From: JAHOYW01 sp963664605
Lineage (GTDB): Bacteria; Verrucomicrobiota; Lentisphaeria; Victivallales; Victivallaceae
Assembly: GCA_963664605.1 (NCBI GenBank)
Contig: OY761536.1
Span: 4,030,001-4,094,000 of the forward strand
DNA length: 64,000 nucleotides
Direction: 5' to 3'
The notes beneath the pieces are model-generated. The model saw only the letters and a program-made list of their open reading frames with translations, made no database searches and was not told where the DNA came from. The position numbers and the translations under genes were made by a program. The number at the start of each line of letters is the position of its first letter. The first letter of the stretch is position 1. Shown here piece by piece: positions 36,895 through 44,519 of the stretch.

Positions 36895-38364
36895 ATGCTA
36901 AATAAAAAATATAATATATTACTACTTGTAACAGATCAACAGCGATTTGATACACTTGGCTTTATGGGAAATAAAATTATAAAGACTCCCAATATTGATA
37001 AAATTGCATACGAAGGAACGGTCTTTGGTTCGGCATACAGCGCATGCCCTTCATGCGTTCCTGCCAGAGCAAGCTTAATTTCAGGAATGAACCAGTGGAA
37101 TCATGGAATACTTGGAATGGGTGAAGGACAGGGGCCAATGGGAACTAATTTCCCGCATACAATTGCTGGCGAACTTTCCAAAGCAGGATATTATTGTAAA
37201 GGAATAGGGAAGATGCACTTTTTCCCGCAGCGTAGTATGAATGGATTTCATCATATTGAGCTGGATGAATCCAGACGCCGCGAAGATACTGACTTCTGTT
37301 CTGACTATGAACGTTGGTTTAACGACCATAAAACTGGTGATTACGGTATGAGTGATGGACGCGACTGGAACGGCTGGGAAGGTAAGCCCTATGATAATCC
37401 AGTATTTCTGCATCCAACGATTTGGACTGCAAATCAATCAATTCAATTTCTCAAAGATCGTGACCGAAGTATGCCTTTTTTATTGAAAACATCTTTTGCC
37501 CGACCACATTCACCTTATGATGCTCCTCCAGAGTATTTCAAAAAATATCATAGAAAAAAATTGCCTGAAGCTGTATCAGGGGAATGGTCAAAACAATATG
37601 CTGATCCAGCACAGGTTAATAATCCGGCAGCTCCTTATGGCAAAATGAGCAATAAACAGATTGCAGAGGCAAGGACTGGATATTATGGAAACGTTGAGCT
37701 TATAGACCATGAGGTTGGCAGAATAATTGAAGAACTCGAAAGACAAAATATTTTAAATGATACAATGATTATTTTTACTTCAGATCATGGCGATATGCTC
37801 GGAGACCATTGTCTTTGGCGCAAGACTTATGCGTATGAAGGTTCGGCTCACATACCTATGTTGCTCAGAATTCCGAAAAACTTAAAAAGGGATTGTGTTG
37901 AAAAATGTGATAAGCCAGTGACATTAATGGATATCATGCCGACAATTCTTGATGTACTTGGTCTTGACATACCGGATTCTGTTGACGGCTCAAGTATGCT
38001 TTCTCTAATATATGGGGAAAAATGCAAATGGCGGGATTACATTCAAGGAGAGCATTCCGCTGGAGTGTGTTCGAAAGAAGGCATGTTTTATCTGACCGAT
38101 GGGAAAGTAAAATACATATGGTTTCCAAAATCCGGAACAGAGCAATTGTTCGATTTGAAAAATGACCCATATGAAACAATTGATTTAGCAAATTTTTTCA
38201 AACATAGTTCATTATTATTGGACATGCGGAATAGATTAATTAAAGAATTGGAACCAAGAAATAGTGTTATAACCTCAAAGCATGAGCTATTGACATATTC
38301 CGGACCAATAGTATCACCGAACTATAAAAAACGCGTAAACAACATGTCCCACTGTACCATATGA
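36895..38364 (+). CDS. Formylglycine-dependent sulfatase
   Basis: The protein is 489 residues, no signal peptide. NILLLVTDQQRFDTLG supplies the first metal-ligand Asp region. CVPARASL contains Cys54, the residue converted to formylglycine. The later GIGKMHFFP, FARPHSPY, FTSDHGDMLGDH and AYEGSAHIPMLL match choline-sulfatase or iduronate-sulfatase type enzymes. It removes sulfate from an organic molecule, here probably a sugar taken up by the symporter, since the enzyme looks cytoplasmic. It is the last gene of the operon; an IS element lies downstream. Confidence 0.92.
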   Translation: MLNKKYNILLLVTDQQRFDTLGFMGNKIIKTPNIDKIAYEGTVFGSAYSACPSCVPARASLISGMNQWNHGILGMGEGQGPMGTNFPHTIAGELSKAGYYCKGIGKMHFFPQRSMNGFHHIELDESRRREDTDFCSDYERWFNDHKTGDYGMSDGRDWNGWEGKPYDNPVFLHPTIWTANQSIQFLKDRDRSMPFLLKTSFARPHSPYDAPPEYFKKYHRKKLPEAVSGEWSKQYADPAQVNNPAAPYGKMSNKQIAEARTGYYGNVELIDHEVGRIIEELERQNILNDTMIIFTSDHGDMLGDHCLWRKTYAYEGSAHIPMLLRIPKNLKRDCVEKCDKPVTLMDIMPTILDVLGLDIPDSVDGSSMLSLIYGEKCKWRDYIQGEHSAGVCSKEGMFYLTDGKVKYIWFPKSGTEQLFDLKNDPYETIDLANFFKHSSLLLDMRNRLIKELEPRNSVITSKHELLTYSGPIVSPNYKKRVNNMSHCTI

Positions 38365-38390
38365 ACAAGTACAAATCATCAACATAATAG

Positions 38391-39536
38391 AGTGTACCCA
38401 CACTATGCTATCGACCGCATAGATAATATCAGGTTGATTTAAACTGGGTAACACTTTTCTGAATGTTAAACCTGCATTCGCGACAGCGGATGCGTAACAA
38501 AAGGAAAAGTGTATGAGACAGAAGAAAAAAGTCTCTCGTCGGGCTGGAAGTTTTCCAGCGGAATTTCGTATTCGTGTCGTTAAATTATTCCTTGAAGAAG
38601 GCTACAGTGCAAGTATGCTTGCCGAAGAATTTGGTTGTGGCAAAAGTACTATTGGTACTTGGGTTAAGCTATACAATGAACACGGCGAAGCAGGTTTGTA
38701 TAATCCAAGTACACGATCAAACAAACCTCGCAAAGGACTTGATCCTAATCTTAAGTCTAAGATCATTGAGCTGAAGAAAGATGATCCGCAACGCGGTGTC
38801 AGGCGTATTTCTGATATTATGCGGAGATTTTTTCTGCTCCAAGCATCACCAGATACGGTCCGCAAAACCCTTCATGAAGAAAAATTAATTGATCCACCGC
38901 CTAAAAAACGTCGTAAGAATATTCAAAAGCCGCGCCGTTTTGAGCGTACTACTCCGAATCAGATGTGGCAGACTGATATTTGTTGTTTTCGTTTGGCTGG
39001 TAAAAACGCCTATCTTCTTGGGTATATCGATGATTATTCGCGTTATATTGTGGGTATGGAGATTTACCGCAGTCAAACTGCTTCAAACTTGTTAGAGGTT
39101 TACCGCCGGGCGATTGCTGAATACGGTGTTCCGAAGGAAATGCTGACCGACAACGGGCGTCAGTACACTAACTGGCGTGGGACTACGATGTTTGAAAAGG
39201 AGCTCAAGAAGGAGCGAGTCAAGCATATCAAAAGCCGTCCTCACCACCCGATGACTTTGGGTAAAATCGAACGTTTCTGGAAGACTATCCTCAATGAATT
39301 TTTGTTCAGGAGTCAGTTTGATTCCTTTGAAAACGCTCGTGAGAGGTTGGCTCTCTGGATTAAATATTACAACTACAAACGTCCTCACCAGGGCATTGGT
39401 TCAGTGTGTTTCCCGCAAATTCACTGAACAGGTAAAATCCGCCGAAATTATTATAATTTTCCCACTACTTCCCAAATTATATTACACTGTAATTACAAAC
39501 CTCGAAAAAACAATAATGGCAAATAACGGCAAATAA
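38391..39536 (+). mobile_element. IS481-like insertion sequence, ends not defined
   Basis: A single transposase gene is flanked by non-coding DNA directly after the sulfatase operon. A small AGTGT-ACCC-ACACT inverted repeat at 38391-38404 and a GCATTCGC/GCGGATGC hairpin lie upstream of the transposase. I could not find a matching terminal inverted repeat or target duplication, so both boundaries are approximate. The transposase tail looks disrupted, so the copy may be inactive. Confidence 0.4.
38513..39427 (+). CDS. IS481-like DDE transposase, probably truncated or frameshifted at C-terminus
   Basis: The protein is 304 residues. An N-terminal helix-turn-helix (FRIRVVKLFLEEGYSASMLAEEFG, then TIGTWVKLYNEHGEAGL) is followed by the integrase core with WQTDICCF, EMLTDNGRQYT and GKIERFWKTI giving the D-D-E residues. 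The final region NYKRPHQGIG is normally followed by L-x-PADR-type residues and 20-30 more; here the frame ends at CFPQIH. Removing one T near 39413 opens a frame reading SRKFTEQVKSAEI, so a frameshift is possible. An AAAGGAAAAG site precedes the ATG. Confidence 0.82.
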   Translation: MRQKKKVSRRAGSFPAEFRIRVVKLFLEEGYSASMLAEEFGCGKSTIGTWVKLYNEHGEAGLYNPSTRSNKPRKGLDPNLKSKIIELKKDDPQRGVRRISDIMRRFFLLQASPDTVRKTLHEEKLIDPPPKKRRKNIQKPRRFERTTPNQMWQTDICCFRLAGKNAYLLGYIDDYSRYIVGMEIYRSQTASNLLEVYRRAIAEYGVPKEMLTDNGRQYTNWRGTTMFEKELKKERVKHIKSRPHHPMTLGKIERFWKTILNEFLFRSQFDSFENARERLALWIKYYNYKRPHQGIGSVCFPQIH

Positions 39537-39627
39537 ATTTTCAGGGAAAGGTAGGACTTTGAATTCAAAAGCAGGTAAAAAATCAATTTTATTGTGAGGC
39601 GAGTGTCTCCACGAACCGAAACATGTT

Positions 39628-39656
39628 CAACATCTACGGCTCGACAGAGTTTCGCC
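39628..39656 (+). repeat. Direct repeat copy 1 (29 bp) flanking membrane-protein pair
   Basis: These 29 bases match 40910-40938 at 26 positions; the shared core is ACGGCTCGACA-R-AGTTTCGCC. The surrounding gene-free stretch 39428-39807 holds only this repeat and AT-rich sequence; I see no gene or clear promoter in it. Confidence 0.6.
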
Positions 39657-39807
39657 CTCCAAGTTTAATTTTAAAGAAAGCTTAATTTTCTACACTCGTC
39701 GTGTTTTTCAAGTAAAGATAATGTCATTCTCCACACAGTATTTTCAGACTTGTTTTTCTGTATACGCCACATATAGTAAGTATAGATTTATATGAAGGAA
39801 TAATGAA

Positions 39808-40356
39808 TTGAAACATGAGAATAATGATATGACTTCAGAAATTACTGTTGATAACGCTGTGACGCATAAAGATTTCATGTTTATATCGACTGTATTATTT
39901 TACAAATTCAGTTTGGGTTCTCCATCATTGTACTTAACTATTAGTGTTTTAATAATTTGGGCTCTTTCTGAGCCTGGGTATAGTTCTGTTTTTATTAAAA
40001 TAATTGTATTTACATCATTACCCTGGTTGCTTTTTGCCTTTCGCAAAGCAGTAAATTTTTTTAAAGAAGATAAAATAATTTACACTAACATGACATTCAA
40101 AAATGATTGCTTCCTTATGAACACAGAAAGAAACGAAGTAAGACTTGACTTTGAAATACCACGTAATGCGATAAAGAACGTTTTATATTTGAAAAATTAT
40201 ATAATTATTCTCAGCAATAGGAATATGAAATTTATCATAATGCGTAAATCTCTTACAGAAGACAAAAAATCCTTACTTACAGACTATTTGAATATTTCGC
40301 TTAAATCATCAAGAACACCTCCACCCATTCATCAAAAAGGATACAGCATTAATTAA
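39808..40356 (+). CDS. Small membrane protein, YcxB-like layout, paralogue 1
   Basis: The protein is 182 residues using a TTG start at 39808, with AGGA nine bases upstream. The next in-frame ATG is at 39829 and is poorly supported. Two membrane segments (about residues 36-55 and 60-77) are followed by a soluble beta-rich domain: FLMNTERNEVRLDFEIPRN, KNVLYLKNYIIILSN, KFIIMRKSL. This two-helix plus PH-like layout is that of YcxB-type proteins. It is paralogous with the next gene (shared I-P-R and YLKNYI/HIRNYA positions). Function unknown; very AT-rich. Confidence 0.6.
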   Translation: MKHENNDMTSEITVDNAVTHKDFMFISTVLFYKFSLGSPSLYLTISVLIIWALSEPGYSSVFIKIIVFTSLPWLLFAFRKAVNFFKEDKIIYTNMTFKNDCFLMNTERNEVRLDFEIPRNAIKNVLYLKNYIIILSNRNMKFIIMRKSLTEDKKSLLTDYLNISLKSSRTPPPIHQKGYSIN

Positions 40357-40372
40357 ATGAAGGATTTTAAGC

Positions 40373-40885
40373 ATGTTTAAGACTTTTGTTGTTTCTGGAA
40401 AATTTAACCGTAAAGATATAATTGTTTCATTTTTATTAGGGTTTCTTCATCGCCGAATAGGACTTATATCATTACTTTTAAGCTTATTTATTCTCATGCT
40501 TTGGACATTGGCTTCTTTTGGATATACTCATGTTTTTATTATATTAATCATAGTATCATTTTTGCCATGGTTATATAAAACAGCCTATCTGCTAGTTAAT
40601 ACAATTGAAAATGTCAGACTAGGCTTCAAAAATATTGAATTTAATTCCGAATATGTTAAGATTTTTAATTATGATAAAGATTTTAAAATGAGCATAAAAA
40701 TCCCTCGTAAAATAATAAAAGAGATAAGGCACATAAGGAATTATGCATATATTATAACTAAATATAATGATAGTATTGTAATGAATACTAAGATACTTTC
40801 TGAACAAGAAATAGTTATGGTCAAAGGATATTTAAAGAATTCTCCAGGTAATCGTGAAAACGATAATGGTAATGTACAAGAGTGA
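40373..40885 (+). CDS. Small membrane protein, YcxB-like layout, paralogue 2
   Basis: The protein is 170 residues with the same plan as its upstream neighbour: two membrane helices (about 30-52 and 54-72), then VKIFNYDKDFKMSIKIPRKI, EIRHIRNYAYIITK, VMNTKILSEQE. It starts 16 bases after the first copy and ends in an acidic tail. The two copies are bracketed by a 29-bp direct repeat. The tandem paralogy suggests recent duplication or a heteromeric pair. Function unknown. Confidence 0.6.
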   Translation: MFKTFVVSGKFNRKDIIVSFLLGFLHRRIGLISLLLSLFILMLWTLASFGYTHVFIILIIVSFLPWLYKTAYLLVNTIENVRLGFKNIEFNSEYVKIFNYDKDFKMSIKIPRKIIKEIRHIRNYAYIITKYNDSIVMNTKILSEQEIVMVKGYLKNSPGNRENDNGNVQE

Positions 40886-40909
40886 GAGCCCTCACTATCC
40901 ATAAACTGG

Positions 40910-40938
40910 CAACATTAACGGCTCGACAAAGTTTCGCC
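40910..40938 (+). repeat. Direct repeat copy 2 (29 bp)
   Basis: This is the second copy of the repeat at 39628-39656, identical in 26 of 29 positions and in the same orientation. The two copies bracket the two paralogous membrane-protein genes. Confidence 0.6.
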
Positions 40939-40995
40939 ACCAGTAAAGCGGTATTTATGATTTGCGTTCCTGATCTAGCAATAGCTATCTCAGAT

Positions 40996-41013
40996 GCCGG
41001 TCTGAAGACCGGC
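40996..41013 (+). repeat. REP-like hairpin
   Basis: GCCGGTCT-GA-AGACCGGC is a perfect 8-bp inverted repeat followed by GCTCCCGG. It lies in the 239-base gap before the phosphohexomutase pair. The style is that of a repeated extragenic palindrome; no T-run follows, so termination is not its clear role. The rest of the gap (40886-41124) holds the direct repeat copy and AT-rich DNA. Confidence 0.5.
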
Positions 41014-41124
41014 GCTCCCGGAAATATTCGCCGTTTTTATTTTTTTAGAAACTTGAATTTTTCTTGAGTTTTTGCAAACTTGGTTTATTGTACTGAATAC
41101 GATCTAAACCATGCAGGAATTATT

Positions 41125-42483
41125 ATGCGTCCGACAAAACTGGGATCAGCAGGGATTCGAGGCGTTATCGGGGCTGGACTGACCCCGGAAAACGCAATCG
41201 ATTTTGCCTGTGCTTTTGGTACTTTTACCGACGGCGGCAAAGTTGTCGTCGCGTTGGATACTCGTTTTTCATCCGAAATGCTGCATCAGGCAGTGGTTTC
41301 CGGTTTGCAGAGCTGCGGCTGTGAAGTCCACGACCTGGGCATCGCTCCCGCCATGCTTATGTCTTTCGCCATTACCAAACTTAAAGCGGACGGCGGCCTG
41401 CTCATAGGCGGCGGACACCAGCGGGAATCGTGGAATTCAATCGTTCCCTGGGGTTCAAACGGCGCTTACCTCAACAATATACAAATACGTGAATTGTTCG
41501 ATATTTATTACGGGCGACGCTTCCTGACCTGCTCCTGGGATGAGATCAAAAAAGTTGTTCCGGTTTCCAAAGAAATCATAAAACAATATTTTGACGCTCT
41601 ATGTAAAGTTATCGATACTCAGGCAATAGCCGCGGCAAAATTCACCGTAATAAGTGATTTCTGCAACGGTTCAGGCTCGATACTGGGGGAAGAATTCGCT
41701 TCTCGCCTGGGCCTTAACTTAGTTCCTATAAACAATATTTTATCCGGCGTTCTGCCGCATGACCCCGAACCCAGGCCGCACAGCGCGTTTCAGGTGCAGT
41801 CACTTATAAAACCTCTAAAAAGTGATGCCGGCTTTGTTTTCAACAGCGATATGAGCCGGGTTTCCCTGGTCAGCGATACAGGCGAAACTTTGTCAGAAGA
41901 ATGCACTTTCCCGCTGGGCGTCGATTACCTGTTGGAAAAATCAGGAAAGGACGGGCTGCGCATCGTAAGCAACACCTGCACTTCCAAAACCCTTGACGAT
42001 GTTGTCAAGCGTCACAAGGGAATACTTGAAAAACACACTACCGGACAGGCTAATATTATTGATTACATGAAGGAATCCAACGCTTTCATAAGCGGTGAGG
42101 GTTCAGGCTCATTCACCAGCAGCGACTGGCTGCCGGGCTTCGACGCTCTCTATGTGAGCGCCATAATACTTGAAGCAATGGCAAAAAAACAAAAGACTTT
42201 ATCCGAACTTGTTGCGGAACTGCCCCGTTACCATATTGTAAAAAGGACGATCGTAAGCACTTCGATGAACGCCTATAACCGTATCCGGGCGCTTAAAAAT
42301 CATTTTGACGATGCCGAAATATGCGAGATAGACGGTTTACGTCTCGACTGGGAAGACGGCTGGGTCAGCCTTAGGGCCTCAAGCACAGAACAGTTTATCC
42401 GCCTGATCTCAGAATCGAACAATAAGGAACTGGCAGAAGACCGGGCTTTAAAAATAAGCGCTTTGATGGAGAACTTGAGCTGA
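41125..42483 (+). CDS. Phosphohexomutase-family protein, probable pseudoenzyme
   Basis: The protein is 452 residues from the ATG at 41125 with AGGA upstream (a longer frame from 41080 has no site). The fold is that of phosphoglucomutase/phosphomannomutase: GSAGIRGVIG, VVALDTRFSSEM, FTVISDFCNGSGS, and the phosphate-binding RASSTEQFIRL. However, the catalytic TASHNP is replaced by GGGHQR (95-100), so the phosphoserine is missing. The metal loop DPDGDR is replaced by NSDMSR (240-245), losing two of three aspartates. It overlaps its intact paralogue by one base (TGATG), suggesting a partner or regulatory subunit. Confidence 0.85.
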   Translation: MRPTKLGSAGIRGVIGAGLTPENAIDFACAFGTFTDGGKVVVALDTRFSSEMLHQAVVSGLQSCGCEVHDLGIAPAMLMSFAITKLKADGGLLIGGGHQRESWNSIVPWGSNGAYLNNIQIRELFDIYYGRRFLTCSWDEIKKVVPVSKEIIKQYFDALCKVIDTQAIAAAKFTVISDFCNGSGSILGEEFASRLGLNLVPINNILSGVLPHDPEPRPHSAFQVQSLIKPLKSDAGFVFNSDMSRVSLVSDTGETLSEECTFPLGVDYLLEKSGKDGLRIVSNTCTSKTLDDVVKRHKGILEKHTTGQANIIDYMKESNAFISGEGSGSFTSSDWLPGFDALYVSAIILEAMAKKQKTLSELVAELPRYHIVKRTIVSTSMNAYNRIRALKNHFDDAEICEIDGLRLDWEDGWVSLRASSTEQFIRLISESNNKELAEDRALKISALMENLS

Positions 42484-43850
42484 TGGCTGACAAAAATTTA
42501 CATACTTTAAAGTTTTCGGAAGCCGGAGTCAGAGGCATTGTCGGCGATTCATTAACGCCGCAGTTGAGCGCGTCCCTGGCATCCACTTTCGGCAGATATG
42601 CCGGCAGCGGGCGTGTCATTGTCGCACGCGATACCCGGAGTTCAGGAAAAATGCTTGAACAAGCCGTTGTCGCAGGCTTGCTGGCGGTTGGCTGCCAACC
42701 CTTAATCCTCGGCATCGTCCCCACCCCAACCGTACAGTTGATGGTAAAACATTACAAAGCCAATGGCGGCATAGTTATTACCGCGAGCCACAATCCAGTA
42801 GAGTGGAATGCCTTGAAGTTTATAGGTTCACAAGGAATATTTCTTGACCGAAGGGAATCTGCTGAACTCTTTGATATTTTCACTCAGGGAAACCTGGAAT
42901 ACTGTTCTGAGAATGATTTTAAGACCATTCGTTATGAAACCAATGCCTTTGAACTGCACATGCAGAGCATTTTTAAAGAAGTCGATCTTGAAACTATCCG
43001 AGCACGCAAATTTAAAGTAGCGCTCGACTGCTGTAACGGCGTCGGAGCCGTATACAGCAAACACTTCCTCGAAGAACTGGGCTGTGAAGTCGTAAGTATT
43101 CATGACACTCCAAACGGCATATTTGAACGTCCGCCGGAACCGCTGGCTAAAAATATCACTAAATTAAGCGAAACTGTCAAAAAGAACAATTGTGTTATCG
43201 GTTTTGCCCACGATCCAGACGGTGACCGGATGACCTTAGTCGACAATAACGGAAAAGCTCTTGACCCGCAATATACTGTTGCCCTGGCTGTTGAGCATGT
43301 TCTTTATGACAACCCCGGACCGGTAGTCGTAAATACCCAGACCAGCCGCGCGGTTGAGGACATCGCGAAATCATACGGCTGCGAAACATTTTACTCCAAA
43401 GTCGGCGAAATCAATGTTGTCAATATGATGATGGAAAAAAACTCGGAAATTGGCGGGGAAGGAAACTGCGGCGGTGTCATCTGGACTCGTTTGCATCCCG
43501 GACGAGACAGTTATGTCGCTATGGCGCTGATGCTGGAAATGCTGGCTCTCGGTAATGAAAGCCTGAGTAATATTTGCGCATCAATACCCGAATATTCTAC
43601 TCTCTCTGATAAATTCCCGTGCAGTACTTTCCATGCCCGCGAAATTATTCATGAATTCCATAAGCGTTATCAGGATTATGAATGCGTCACTTTCGACGGG
43701 TTGCGAATCAATATGCCGGGTTGCTGGATACTGATGCGCGGATCAAATACGGAGCCGGTTTTGCGCCTGACCGTTGAAGCAAAGAAAAAACAGGAAACAC
43801 AGAAATTGTTAGACGATTTTACAAAAGAAATAAAAAACTTTAATATATAG
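42483..43850 (+). CDS. Phosphoglucomutase/phosphomannomutase family enzyme
   Basis: The protein is 455 residues with an intact active site: TASHNP with Ser102, DPDGDRM (244-250) for Mg2+, a GGEGNCGG sugar-recognition loop near Glu326, and RGSNTEPVLRL for phosphate. It interconverts 1- and 6-phosphohexoses (glucose, mannose or glucosamine forms); the altered recognition loop (usually G-E-x-S-G-H) makes the exact sugar uncertain. It is translationally coupled to the upstream pseudoenzyme and followed 10 bases later by a HAD phosphatase. Confidence 0.9.
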   Translation: MADKNLHTLKFSEAGVRGIVGDSLTPQLSASLASTFGRYAGSGRVIVARDTRSSGKMLEQAVVAGLLAVGCQPLILGIVPTPTVQLMVKHYKANGGIVITASHNPVEWNALKFIGSQGIFLDRRESAELFDIFTQGNLEYCSENDFKTIRYETNAFELHMQSIFKEVDLETIRARKFKVALDCCNGVGAVYSKHFLEELGCEVVSIHDTPNGIFERPPEPLAKNITKLSETVKKNNCVIGFAHDPDGDRMTLVDNNGKALDPQYTVALAVEHVLYDNPGPVVVNTQTSRAVEDIAKSYGCETFYSKVGEINVVNMMMEKNSEIGGEGNCGGVIWTRLHPGRDSYVAMALMLEMLALGNESLSNICASIPEYSTLSDKFPCSTFHAREIIHEFHKRYQDYECVTFDGLRINMPGCWILMRGSNTEPVLRLTVEAKKKQETQKLLDDFTKEIKNFNI

Positions 43851-43860
43851 AAAGGGAAAT

Positions 43861-44514
43861 ATGCCTAAGATTTACTTTTTTGACATGGACCACACCTTGA
43901 TCGACAATGACTGCGATGTATCGTGGAAAAGTTTTGTCGTGGAACAGAAACTTGCGCCGTCAGACGCTTTGGAACGCGCGACTCATTATTACTACCAGTA
44001 CGTGGAAGGGAAACTCCAGATAAGCGATTTCATGGATTTCCAACTGCAGGAATTTGTCGGCAAAACTAAAGAACAGATGGCGGAGCTCTCACAACTTCAT
44101 TTCGATACATGGGTCAAAAAAACCATTTATCCTGATGCTATAACTGAAGTAAAACGAGTTCAAGAGCTGGGAGTTCCAACTGCTTTGCTGAGCGCGACCA
44201 ATAAGGTAATCGCAAGGCCCGTCGCTGAATATTTTGGTTTATGCGCCTGTCTGGCAACTGAACTGGAATTAAAAGACGGCCTTTATACCGGCAAACTCGG
44301 AGGGGAATACGCTTTAGGCGCGGGTAAGATTGCAATGGCTGATAGCTATTGCAAATCACATAATTTAACTCTGGCGGATGCCGCTTATTACGGCGACAGC
44401 GTCAATGATTTTCCAATTCTTGAAGCCGTCGGCTTCCCCATCGCCGCCAACCCCTGCCCCGAACTCGAAGCCGGAGCAATGGAACACGGCTGGCCGATAG
44501 TCAGATTTAGTTAA
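43861..44514 (+). CDS. HAD-superfamily (SerB-like, IB) phosphatase
   Basis: The protein is 217 residues. Motif I FFDMDHTLID has the nucleophile Asp8 and Asp10; motif II is LLSATN; motif III lysine lies near ALGAGKIAM; motif IV is YGDSVNDFP. The helical cap between motifs I and II puts it with subclass IB (SerB-like). It dephosphorylates a small phosphoester; the operon with phosphohexomutases suggests a sugar phosphate. An AGAAAGGGAAAT site precedes the ATG. It is convergent, at 5 bases, with the sulfatase gene. Confidence 0.85.
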   Translation: MPKIYFFDMDHTLIDNDCDVSWKSFVVEQKLAPSDALERATHYYYQYVEGKLQISDFMDFQLQEFVGKTKEQMAELSQLHFDTWVKKTIYPDAITEVKRVQELGVPTALLSATNKVIARPVAEYFGLCACLATELELKDGLYTGKLGGEYALGAGKIAMADSYCKSHNLTLADAAYYGDSVNDFPILEAVGFPIAANPCPELEAGAMEHGWPIVRFS

Positions 44515-44519
44515 AACTA

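Noticed and set aside
38391..38404. AGTGT-ACCC-ACACT as a terminal inverted repeat of the IS
   Set aside because: I found no matching copy at the other side of the transposase, and the pattern is itself a small hairpin.
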